A DNA stretch of 64,000 nucleotides from Sycon ciliatum (taxonomy: Eukaryota > Porifera > Calcarea > Leucosolenida > Sycettidae): the NCBI RefSeq assembly GCF_964019385.1, contig NC_088643.1, forward strand, positions 17,339,373-17,403,372, written 5' to 3'. Each line of letters begins with the position of its first letter. The first letter of the stretch is position 1. A program made the position numbers and the translations under genes. This document shows positions 22,927 through 34,160 of this stretch, one piece after another. The notes under the pieces are model-generated. The model worked only from the letters and a program-made list of their open reading frames with translations. It ran no database searches and had not been told where the DNA came from.

Positions 22927-23845
22927 CCCTTGAAATACCAACTAAAATTAGTGCTTGTAGACTGGCAAAGAGAAACGACTTTGCCACAATGACGTAGGCA
23001 GCCCGTGATGATGTAACCAAATGGCCGCATGACGTCAGGGCGCGGCCCCCGTTTTTGCAATTTCAAAGTGAAATATCTCAAGAACGCTTCGTCGTAGAGA
23101 CTTCGGACCAAGACCATTCGACTCAGCGCCCGAAACTCTACAGGCTATCAAAGTTTCATTTTTTCGTGGAGTTCCCCTTTAAGTAGTTCTTTTATATTTT
23201 TTTTGCTGATTATCGGGTTTTGTTATGTGGAGGTGCAAAACCGGTTAACATGTACCGCCAAGAGTACATAACCCCCCCCCCCCCCAGAGTGTGCAACGCC
23301 TGATCCGGCTCTGCATATCGCATAGGGTCTTGGTCGAGCGTAATTGGATCTTCACTGCATACCATGTTTCCCTCGTATGGAAAGAACAGAAGTATTACTA
23401 GATACCGATAGGTGATTAAAACTTAGAGGAGAAGAGATTGAGAAGAAATACTGCGAGCAAATCTACGCAGTGCAAATATCAGTAGGGTCAGCACTGAGTA
23501 TAGATCTTTTTTTTTTCTTTTTTTTTTCGATTTCTGATAATTCCTACGACTATTCGATTATTCGTTCACCCCACGAATATTCTAAATTATTCGATTATTC
23601 GATTATTCGTTTCAACACTACTATTTACAGTATCAGTGCACTTGTATCAGAAATAGATTCCAGACATTCAGCTCAGCCTGGAACCATGAATCAATACCAG
23701 TAGCTCAGTATGCTGGCACTGGGGGCGTTGAAGCCACATGGAATATCGAACAGGCTACTACCAGTCCATGTATCAATACAAGCAATAGGTACACCCCTGG
23801 CTCAACTATACTAGTCTATAGTTACATAGCATAATTTGAACGGTG

Positions 23846-24350
23846 GTGTTGAAAAGATAGGAACTGGCATCCCAGCCTAGACCTAGCCACTGATCCCTCC
23901 TGTTCTTGTGCGCCCGGTAGTACATGTACATGCACTGTCTGCAGCAATCCTGCCCTAGTTGCTTAGATCTACGCTGAGTATTCATCATTCCTTTGCCCCT
24001 AGGCCCTGTCCACTGTAGTGTTGAAAAGATAGGAACTGGCATCCCACTGATCCCAGCCTAGACCTAGCCACTGGTCCCTCCTGTTCTTGTGCGCCTGGTA
24101 GTACATGCACTGTCTGCAGCATTCCTGCCCTAGTAAGTTGCTTAGATCTATGCTGAGTATGCCCCTAGGCCCTGTCCACTGCTTCGGTCCAAAGTACAAC
24201 ACACCATGATAAGACTGATGGAGATGGAGTAACATGATCTTAGTGTTAGACAAGGCTACTCATCATTCCTTTGCCCCTAGGCCCTGTCCACTGCTCGGTC
24301 CAAAGCACAATACACCGTGATAAAACTGATGGAGTGATCAAGTAACATGT
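23846..24350. repeat. Local segmental duplications
   Basis: A block of about 160 bp (GTGTTGAAAAGATAGGAACT to GGCCCTGTCCACTG) occurs at 23846-24015 and 24017-24182. A second pair (TCGGTCCAAAG to GATGGAGT) lies at 24184-24230 and 24294-24340. No coding evidence. Confidence 0.8.
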
Positions 24351-24534
24351 ATCTACTGTATCTACTGTAAGTAATCTACTATCACTAGTATCAGGATCAG
24401 ATTACTGAGCAGGTTAGAGGGAGCAGGTTTCTTTCCGGCTAGGTGGGGACACAGTGTATGGAGGTAGTGTGCCAAGATAAGTGACTCTACTCTAGGTTGA
24501 TACTGTACTCCTATAAAGTACATGAATCAATCAC

Positions 24535-24730
24535 AGGACCAGCAAATGCAGTTTTTGATTGGTCCCGCCATACCCAAAACTAACTTTCCAATACGTTTAT
24601 CATGCACAAACATTTATTATGCATATGGTCACAGGACCTCCTCAGCAGTAAACACACGTTGGTAGCCAAACAGTTGGTCCGGCCTTGACCTGACCAAACG
24701 CACAGGTTCCACTGGGCCTGAATCAGCTAC
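24535..24730. repeat. Dispersed repeat, copy 1
   Basis: Shares GGACCAGC, TTGGATTGGTCC-like, CTCAGCAGTA and AGTTGGTCCGGCC blocks in order with 51480-51655. Unclassified; possibly a SINE or MITE. Confidence 0.6.
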
Positions 24731-24771
24731 CCTCCTTCCATCAAGGTTACTTAGTGCTCACCCTCCTATTA

Positions 24772-25072
24772 CCGTAAAGTACCGCCAGAGCGCCCCGTCT
24801 CGCGAGAGCGCCCCACCTTGATTTTACAGCCAAGGAAAGAAAATCGTATGGCAGAATGCTACTAAGTTTGTACGATGTGAGAACCTTCGTGTACTAAGGT
24901 CACACTTGGTATGCTTTTATGTGGAGCTCGAAGGTAAACTGGGTACGGATTGACTGCACAATGTGCAATGTTTGTACAAGGTCCGTGTCGTATGACCTAC
25001 AGACAGAAATCCACCTCCACAAGGCGGCCACGAAAGGACGAGATGGTGGGGCGCTCTGGCGGTACTTTACGG
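24772..25072. mobile_element. TA-flanked MITE, 301 bp
   Basis: Perfect 25-bp inverted termini beginning CCGTAAAGTACCGCCAGAGC, with TA on each side. No ORF of note. Confidence 0.85.
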
Positions 25073-26270
25073 TACATGTAACTTTCCCGCAAGAACCAAC
25101 TAATACTGTACTTTTGGACCTGACTTGCCAGTGGTGGAAGTCATTTTCTTCAGTGCATGATACCCACTGCATGACAAAACAAACCATACTGGTACTTATT
25201 TCACGCAGGTTGTTTATCGGGTTGAACTAACTACTTGACGCCAACAGAGTTCCAAAAATGAAGGGAAATTTATGTTGGGCATGGCACTTGTCGGGAGACT
25301 GGATTCACGGGGACTACTTGATAGAAGGTTCACAGCCATGTGCACAGGCACGAAACAATTCCCGCCGTGATAGCTCCCCAACTGATCACGACAGAGTGAC
25401 AGAACCGAGACATAAGCGACCAATTCTGCACAAGTGATAATGATCTCAATGAACAAACATGCCACACACAAACACTAACACTACTGCTGACTGGGATAGT
25501 AGGATTGATGTGGCAGTCAAGCTACTACTTCTACTTCTGTCCGCATGTGATTCGACAAACAGACGCTGAACAAAGCAAGGATGTGATGCGGACGCTACCT
25601 TCTACGCCATGCTGCAGAATGATGCACTCTAGGCTCTGTCAGTCGCATTCGCTAAAAAGGTCCGTGAGTGTCACAGTTGTAAGTGCGTGCTGCTTCCTCT
25701 CTCGCATAACACCAATGTCGCTGGAGCGCAAAGACTTATACATTACTGATAATCCTAATGCAGCGCATAACAGTTACTTAGTACATGTACATGTACATGT
25801 AGTTTATTTTCCTTCATTTCTTCGATATCACATTTGTTTCTCCTTCCCTGTTCTTCACCGCCTTCGTATCCACTCGTTTTGAATACAATAAAGCCTTCGT
25901 GAAATGTCGGTTCAGCTCGTTCTGTTGATCGCAATTCTAAAACATCTAGTTTTGTTTATCATTTTCATTTTCAACAACCAACAATAGGTAGATCTACTAG
26001 GTGAAAGCGCTTGTGTCGAGCAGAAAAAGTCGCATGGCCCATGCCAAACTGGCCCGAAGGTATAGGATACTATTACTAGTAGGGAGGCCAACACCTTTCA
26101 ACAAGCACTTCAAGCATGCTGACGACAAGTGCCCGTGCCTGTGCTTGTGGCGCCGCCCGGACAACTACCTCAAGTACTTGAAGTAGGCGGTAAAGACATA
26201 ATTATTATTTTAAGTGAGAGTGAGATAGAGAGTTTAGTTAGGGCAGACTGGGTCTGCCGCCGGTACTTAC

Positions 26271-26469
26271 GAACGACCCTTTCCCATGGCCGGCATCTTG
26301 TGGGGACGCCACGCAAGTCCTCTCCAAACGCACGCGGCAGGTCCCGAACTCGTAAGAAACTGCTATAACCTTGCTTTCCCGTCGCCTCAGTCTGGCTAGA
26401 TCCAAGGTGAGCCGCATTCAGCAGCAGCAGCAGCCCAGCCACAACGGAACGGGACAGAGACGCCAACAT
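26271..26469 (-). CDS. Signal-peptide first exon of a secreted or membrane protein
   Basis: ATG at 26469 gives MLASLSRSVVAGLLLLLNAA followed by HLGSSQTEA, a textbook signal peptide with a cleavage site near SS|QT. Then come KQGYSSFLRVRDLPRAFGED and CRPWERVVR, and a strong c|gtaagtacc donor in phase 1. Phase 1 matches the acceptor of the receptor's first Ig exon (18105), so this may be the receptor's true exon 1, with the nested transposons in its first intron. Alternatively it starts a separate gene whose other exons I cannot see. A possible phase 1-1 exon on the way lies at about 25320-25430. Confidence 0.5.
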
Positions 26470-27287
26470 GTTGCAGCTTCTTGCTCAACACCGCGTAGTC
26501 GGCAGCAGCGTAGGAGAGGCAACAGCAGCTTCGCCGGCGATGTGAGCCGGTCGAGCGAGTGCAGGCGTGTTTTACGGACTACGCGGCCAGCACCATTCTT
26601 CCACGCACATCAGCTAATGAGCGAGGCAAGATGCGGCAGTGAAACATTTACAGTCATGCAGGCTACATCAGCAGGGTAGGCTAGAACTGGAGCGTAGTAG
26701 TAGCCGACGAACGATGTTGGACGGTGGAGACGTCTGCTGGTGGCCAACTTGTTGTCGGCACCACTACACGAGAGTGGAGCACGCACCAAGAAATAGGACA
26801 AGCCTGCACTGCTGCAGGACAATCTTCGGAACTGCGGACCCTCGTTACTCTCGTTGCGTGCAATGCTATTACTATGGTATTTCCTGCTTCGCGGCCTCGT
26901 CAACACCCGCGTCTCAACTTCCCTCCAGTCTCAACTCTCCTCTGCGTCTCCGAGTGACTTCTGTCGCCTTACTCTCAGCGCAGCAAGGCGAAGTGAAAAG
27001 CTTGCCACCAACTGTGCTGCAAAATCCGAAGTGGTCTACACACGCGCGCAGCGAGAGAGAGATTTGACTTGTCACAGACTAGAAAAGACAAGTGCCAGCA
27101 CCTACCGCTGCCAGCGTTCGTGCGGAAAGCTACGGATGCTATGCTTAGTATGCACCACACAACTGACTTGATCATGAAGTCAGTGCAGTGCGCTAGCTGA
27201 CTAGGCTGCGAAGCCGTGAGTGTCTGCGAAGCTGCGAGTGTCTGCGACGTGGAGAGGTAGTGATTGTACGTACAGACTGTCAGTGCG
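26470..27287. other. No gene recognised
   Basis: Region upstream of the 26469 ATG; probably promoter and 5' UTR if that exon is real. Open frames on both strands are short and match nothing I recognise. Confidence 0.4.
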
Positions 27288-27397
27288 GCTCAATGAAATC
27301 CGATCAAGCGGGTCAAGACCCTGCGAAGTGCGAACACACTGGGATGTTCACTGGTGCAGGGCGCAAGGCTGACTCACGAGATCGGATTTCATTGAGC
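27288..27397. mobile_element. MITE family A, copy 3
   Basis: Ends GCTCAATGAAATCCGATC and GATCGGATTTCATTGAGC, perfectly inverted over 18 bp. The shortest copy (110 bp). Confidence 0.8.
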
Positions 27398-29340
27398 AAG
27401 ACTACGAGTAGATCTACGAGTGTCATAACATGCACCGCGGACTCAGGCTACATACATCGTACAGACACTGTCACTGAGGCAGCAGGCCGCTAAATGTAGG
27501 TGTGACTGAGTCTGTGAGAGGCTGTGAGGACGAGAATGTGTGGACTGTCCAAGCTGTGGACATGATGTGGAGGATCAGGACTGGAGTGCGTTTGTGCCTC
27601 CGGAATTATTTCGACAATGGCCGGCATGCGGTCGACCATGCATGTCCACTCCACGTCCAAAGACGTCGACTCGTCGGTTGATCTAGTCTAGATTTAGTGA
27701 TCTATCCATCTACCTGGTCTACATGTCCTTGCCTCTGCCTGTACCTTGATCTACTACTCAGTGACTCACTAGTACTGTACTGTAACTTTGTAAGTACACT
27801 CGTTGACTTCAAAGTGTCTAAAAATGTTTAATATTTTGGGGAGGGAAGCTGACTTCGTTCGTGTATGCAGATCACAGCACACTTGAACTGGATACAGACG
27901 TCGACACGTACAGAAATAGACAGCGGAGGCTACGGACGTACGGGACCGCTGGCTGGGTGCGTGACCATGGTGACTCGACCAGTACAGCCTACTACACTAC
28001 AGGCACAGTGTCATGTCAGTGTTAACGTCCGGTCATCCTGCTTTGCCATCGCCACCACGGCATCGCCATCAGTCTCTCACTCAGTGAGTCATCAGACATC
28101 ACTCATCAGGGTAGATCATAACTTCATAAGATCAACCAAGCATCACTATGTTTCACCAGTCCTTGCACGGGCATCAGACTCAGTGCCACTCTTCTAAGTT
28201 ATTACAGTGTACTCCACATGTCTTTCATTTGGAGCTATGGTCTGGAGTACTTTTCTTTGATAGTTGAGCCAACATGCACACAACCAACTTCATAAGGGTA
28301 TCCTGACAATCCTCCACATGGTAAATCTCTGACCTGTCCTCACTGAGCCAGTATACTACAACAGTACAAATGCAATACACTAGCCTATAGGCTATAGTAT
28401 AGCCCTGCCCAGAACGCAGCTGCCGGATATCGTGTAGCCGCGAGGAGGCGGGCAGTGCAGCGACCATAGCTAGACTACAGACGAGTCTATGTAAAGTAAG
28501 TTTGGTAACCAACTGACAAGCAGCAGTGTGTGGCAGATCTAAAGCTTGGTGCTGGCGAGGGTTCTCATACTCAAAGAGTCATAGCGCTATCCCAACCCCG
28601 GCCCATTCTAGACAAGTGAAACTCGACTGAAGGCTGCAAGTAAGTAAGTAAGAACCGGTAGTTGAGTGTATTGTCTAGAAGTAGAAGCTCATGTACATCT
28701 CGCAAGCACGAAACCTGTGAAATGCGAGTCGTGTGTATTCCGATCCACATGCTCACTGACAGCGGAGCTGTCAAGATGCTTCTATGGCCATATTCACTGC
28801 ATGCTGCACTGGCACGCAAAGAAAGAAGTATTTTAGTTGAACCCACCGCAGACCACGGGCACGTCCAATGGCGGTGGCTCTGGCGTGCAGATGTGGCACC
28901 GGAGCTGACGAAACACGGCTTGATGAACTTCTCAATGACACTCCATGCAGCGCCCAGGCCATACACTCCATACAGACGCTTGCCAAATAGCCCTATTGTC
29001 TATATTGATCTTGACCCGATGTCAGAAGCTGGCCATGGCCACGAGGCGATTTTCCTTCGAATTCTTCTACAGACATATTTTCATCCAGATGGAAGCGAGC
29101 TGGGACGAACGAACGTCGAAGGATTGATATCTACAATGTACATGATTGTAGTGTGCTCCATAAAGCTATGCAGAAGAGAACAGAGACAACCGGCTTAGCC
29201 GCTAGGTCATTGTTGTAACGCTGCATTTCATGCACGTACATGTACATGTACATGTAGCAAAGCTAAGGCAATCCTCACTGTTCCTCAGACGACTGTGTAG
29301 TCTGCTCCACGTGCGTAATGCCAATGGTGGCCTCGACATG
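27398..29340. other. No gene recognised
   Basis: Short open frames only. Overlapping frames at 28571-29198 on both strands are unlike any family I know. A short segment before the donor-like catg|gtatgt at 29359 could be an exon but no partner exon was found. TACATG hexamer repeat at 29234-29256. Confidence 0.4.
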
Positions 29341-29356
29341 TCTCTCCTTGTACATG

Positions 29357-29529
<173 letters not shown>

Positions 29530-29740
29530 TTTTCTATTTGAAATACATACCTGGACTGCTTCTGGCTAGATTAACTCTTGTGTAATCAATGGTGCTAGTG
29601 AAGCTTATATCAGATCCACTCTGATTTAGCCACCCACACTAGTAGCAAGTATTACCTTCACTGGGGGCACTCAGGGGTACCTGCAGTTGGATCCCAGGAC
29701 GGATACCCTGATGCCGTCAACCCTTTTTCTGCACCTTGTC

Positions 29741-30114
<374 letters not shown>

Positions 30115-30472
30115 TAAGAATGGTGCAATCCCAGCACAAGCTGCTATGGCTTCTGCCGTCGCATCGCTATCATCGCCTCCGGCGATGGACGTCCCTCCAA
30201 TGGTCCAATGGTCCAATGGTGTGTGTGTGTGTGTGTACGATGTACATGTATATGGTACATGGTGTGTCTGTTTCTTGGACCGTCCCGTGCAGCTGCGTGT
30301 GCGCTGCGGGTGTTCCAGGGTCGACACACACACACACGATCACTGACCACAGTGTCTGTCCATCGCGTGAGGTGTTGTGGCCGGGTACTGGTAGAGCACG
30401 TGGTTGTTCGGAGAAGGAATGGATGCTGACACTGCCGATGTGATGGTGCTGAATACATGTACTGGCACTATA

Positions 30473-30761
30473 GGGGTCGTCCACCGATAAAGATCGAACT
30501 TTTTCACAAAACGAAATAATTTCGATATGGGGTGTGAGGGGCCGGGGGTTGACCAATTTCGGTTACGAAAACATTGATACATGTACATGTACATGTACAT
30601 GTAAATGGCAGTAGGAGCAATGACACACTTACGACTTTTGTTGTACGTACATGTATATGTCAACATTGTTTACGTTCCGAGGGGGAGGGAAGGAGGGGTT
30701 GGGTCTAAACTAAAATAATTTGCCAGTTTGGTGAAAAAGTTCGATATTTACGGACTGCCCC
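30473..30761. mobile_element. TA-flanked MITE, 289 bp
   Basis: Termini GGGGTCGTCCACCGATAAAG and, inverted, GGGGCAGTCCGTAAATA; both run into ATCGAACTTTTTCAC. TA on each side. Contains a (TACATG)n run. Confidence 0.7.
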
Positions 30762-30912
30762 TACAAATACTAGTAATCATGGTGATGGTCCTTCTTGCTG
30801 TGGTAACGTCATGTGCACAACTGGTTTGCTGTTATACATGTACATGTACGTCCATGCTGTCTTGGTGTTCTTTTGAAGTTTTTAAAAATGTGCTCTAACT
30901 AACCTTACTGGC

Positions 30913-30967
30913 TCGACCAAGAGTCCATAAACAGTTGCATACTCTTGTTTATGCACTCTTGGTTCGA
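30913..30967. repeat. Imperfect palindrome
   Basis: TCGACCAAGAGTCCATAAACA and its near-inverse TTGTTTATGCACTCTTGGTTCGA are separated by about 11 bp. Related to the perfect palindrome at 34859-34894. Confidence 0.8.
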
Positions 30968-31261
30968 CGGATGATTGACATTGTGTTCTGCTTGCTCTTT
31001 TCTTTGCGTTGTTGTTTTTCATCACAAACGATTTCACGATCTATTTCTTTTTGCCCGTACGTACAAGAGGCTTTAGACTAGTTTAGTAATCATGATAATG
31101 CTTGTATTGTAAAGTCACGAGCAAAATTAATGCTACTTGAAATTCAGCTTATTCATTCGTCTTTGTGCTGCATGTATTGTCACTGGATAAAGCACACTTG
31201 TAGACTCTGTGCGAATGCCATCATAGCCATTCTTTGTTTTGTATATGGAGTGGCACCTGGC

Positions 31262-31464
31262 TAGGGGTGTGCGGATAATGCTCGAAAAGGTGGCAGACTC
31301 TGCTCGAAAAGCAGTGAAATTGGCAGAACCTTACAAACCTTATGGCGGGCAATTCCTCGAATTCCGCTCCATTTCTTTATCCACATACCAAACATGCATG
31401 AAACTTACCAGAAAATGTACCGGATTCTGCCAATGTTTCTGCCGGCATTATCCGCATATGCCTA
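31262..31464. mobile_element. MITE family B, copy 1
   Basis: About 203 bp with terminal TAGG...TGCGGATAATGC inverted repeats. The interior (TCGAAAAGGTGGCAGACTCT) recurs in reverse orientation at 33959-34160. Confidence 0.8.
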
Positions 31465-33958
31465 CACCTGGCAAGCCAGAGAGGTCCAGAAACCAGGCCA
31501 GAAGCGCTAACCAACAGCCTTCAAACTCGGAAGGTTCTACATGTAGGTCAGGAAAGACCACAGAGGGGAACGTACATGTAAGCGCAACGAACATGAGTAT
31601 AAGCCAAGTTCAGGGGAACAAAGAATGTCGACTGTTACGGGACAATGATGAGACCAGTAAGGTACTTGACAAAGCGGTCTAACTATAATTCGAAGCAGCA
31701 CACAAAACCCTACCTGGGTGGCTCAGAAATATCGAAGAAAAGTTTGGGAAGATTTGCGAAAACAAACAGCACAAACTTGTGACGGTGAATCGGTGACCGA
31801 ACGCCCAAACCTACCTTCCTACCTTCCCCTCTTTGGTCATTCCCCTAGAACCTTCAGAAGCCTGGCTCTTCTTCCTTGCGCTGTTTCTATCACCTCTCTG
31901 CTGTACTTAAAAAGTTAACCAATTGTCCATGTTCCTTGGATTACCCGGAGGCTCTAGCCTAGGCCTGTCGAGAGGATCTCCTACTACTCAAAGAAACTTC
32001 ATGTGTTCGGGAAAGGGCAAAGCCAGGTTATATCGAAGGAAGCGAAGAAAAGAAGCGGATACAGCAATTGCGAAAGTCAAGGTGTTGGTATGTCATCAGT
32101 GTAGTGCTGTAGAAGTTTATTTAACGTCGCACCACAAACAGGCGGTTTCGCCTCCTTTGAAGTTTAATACATGTGGACGACAAAGGGAATGAGAGAGGGG
32201 GGGGGGGCAGAAATACGGAGAGAGTAAGGGTAGAAAATGAGTAAGTGAGTCGACCTCAGGGCTACACTAAAGCGGACCTCTACTAGTGATTGTAGTGGCG
32301 AAAGTTCTGGCAGAGGAAATGTTTGAATTCGGGGAGACAGGTTATAGAAGTGAGAGATGGCGGTAAGCAGTTTCATGCTGGCTTTATGGAAAACGCACAC
32401 CGCGGTAGCAGGGAGTGGCACTCAAACTGTTTTGTTGGGTACGACTCCCTGCGTGCCAGTTCGGTTTGTTCGGTCTTCTGGGACTCGAAGACTAGGTGGA
32501 AACGTTCAACAAATCTACGAAAATGCCTAACCATGCACTCTAGCTTGTAAGAGGTCTAAACGCTCCAGTTCAGCTTCGGTATGCCGGAGTAAGGGTATAG
32601 CGGCAGGCTGAGGCCGTGTGGAACGTTCCAGAACGGGCGGACATTAGCTTCCAGAGTAGTCTACGAAGAGGCTGGTACTTGCACGTGAATCTACATTATT
32701 ATACATCATGAAGCCAAGATCTACGATGTTTTCACAAAACCTGAGCCTGGAGACACCTACTCTGGAGCCACAGGGGAGCTTGGAACTTAACAGCGTTTAT
32801 GACTAGGAGAAGTGCCGTTTTCTCCGGCGTTGGAGTTTTTCTGGAATCATTGTGTCATTCGACATTCTGGAGACTCCCTAGATAGACTGGGGAATCCTTT
32901 AAAAATATGAATCTTCAATTTTCTGAACATTGGTCTATTGTCACTCTAAAACACGTTGTCTACATGTACATGTACATGTACGTGTATGTGTGTGCATGTC
33001 ATGAAGTGATGAAGGAATGTTACATTATAATTCTACTCCAGTCAGGGTGCATGAACATGTTTTTCCAATTTATTGCTTGAGGTAAGAGCAAGACTGGGAC
33101 TATGAAGCAATCCAGGCCATTAGCGTTACCTCATTCCCAAGACACAAGCCATGTGTATACACCGAATAGACCAAGCACGCTAACCAGTTCCGCAATTAGT
33201 TCTCCTGTGCATGTGCGTGCCTTTGGCAGGGAGTCGTAAAATACCTTTTTTACTACTCCCTGGCCTTTGGTTACAAATACACACACCATGGAATGGAATC
33301 GGACTCTGTGTTACATGACTGGACATGGGCCACTCCAGTTCCTGACAACTAATTACTTCCCTTCCTGGACATTGATCGTGATTGATCTTGTCCTATCTTC
33401 TTCCCATCTCGTTCAGAACGTTCTGGAGCCGCTTACTGATGTGCAGTGTGGATTGCACGGGCCTGCAGTTGCCCATTAGCGCGAGAGGTCTTTTGCATCG
33501 GCAGATCAGGAAGGGGCGCACCCAACACACGTATGGCGTGCTGTGGCGTCAAAGAAATTATTAAAAACGACCCAGATAGTCCCTTGCTCGCCTTAAGCGT
33601 CTTGTGTGCGACTAGCTGTTGTGTGTAAATAAAAACGTGTGACTTGTGTCTTCTACAGGAGATAATTGTACTTCTCGCCTTTGGACTCACTAGCATACAG
33701 TTGTGTTATTGTATCGCCAAGGAAGAGATGGGATTGCCGCTGGGCGAAGAGCAGTTCTTCATGTGTGCCAGCCACAACTACTACCGGTACTGGCGGTAGT
33801 AGATCCTACCACAGCAGCTCGTGGTCCCCTCTCCCTATGGCTATGGCGCGTCCTGGAAGGCATGAGACTGATGATGAGAGAGAGAGCAGTGAGGATCAGT
33901 GGCGAAGTACATGTCGGGGGGTGAAAAACAATGATGGCGCCGGACAGTCTGTTCGGAC
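31465..33958. other. No gene recognised
   Basis: Contains a G run near 32199-32207 and two hairpins sharing CAGGGAGT/ACTCCCTG stems (32410-32452 and 33227-33268). No ORF with recognisable homology. An aataaaa at about 33628 may be a chance polyadenylation signal. Confidence 0.4.
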
Positions 33959-34160
33959 TAGGCCTTTGCGGATACTGCCGGCAGAAAAATTGGCAGAATT
34001 CGGTACTTTTTCTGGTAAGTTTCATGCATGTTTGGTATGTGGATAAAGAAATGGAGCAGAATTCGAGGAATTGCCCACCATAAGGTTTGTATGGTCTACC
34101 AATTTCACTGCTTTTCGAGCAGAATCTGCCACCTTTTCCAGCATTATCCGCCAATGCCTA
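33959..34160. mobile_element. MITE family B, copy 2 (inverted)
   Basis: Same length and ends as 31262-31464, opposite orientation; TAGGC...GCCTA termini. Confidence 0.8.

Larger units (their letters stand above)
19596..23178. mobile_element. Kolobok-type DNA transposon (TTAA, THAP), decayed
   Basis: More than 100 bp of terminal inverted repeat, starting AGGGGAACTCCACGAAAAAA, is mirrored at 23070-23178. TTAA flanks both ends (19592-19595, 23179-23182). TTAA duplication plus a THAP-domain transposase is the Kolobok signature. Three coding relics remain: a THAP finger at 19844-20039 (plus), a transposase core at 21065-21440 (plus) and a Cys-rich accessory ORF at 22926-22600 (minus). Two diverged copies of a segment containing CATGCATGAAA and GACAACAATAA lie at about 22110-22260 and 22290-22440. 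It inserted into an older hAT element. Confidence 0.85.
19465..23620. mobile_element. hAT-type element interrupted by a Kolobok transposon
   Basis: The left end is TAGTGTTTAAACC, the right end GTTTCAACACTA, with subterminal GAATAAT/ATTATTCG repeats. The 8 bp on both sides are identical, ctatttac (19457-19464 and 23621-23628), the hAT target-duplication length. Only about 570 bp belong to this element; the rest is the Kolobok at 19596-23178. A single arm of the 1816-2102 foldback family lies at about 23258-23352. No hAT transposase is seen. Confidence 0.85.

Noticed and set aside
22541-22997. Plus-strand ORFs of 130-135 codons
   Set aside because: Shadows of the Kolobok Cys-rich ORF on the minus strand.
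31239-31682. 147-codon plus ORF
   Set aside because: Most of it is MITE family B copy 1.
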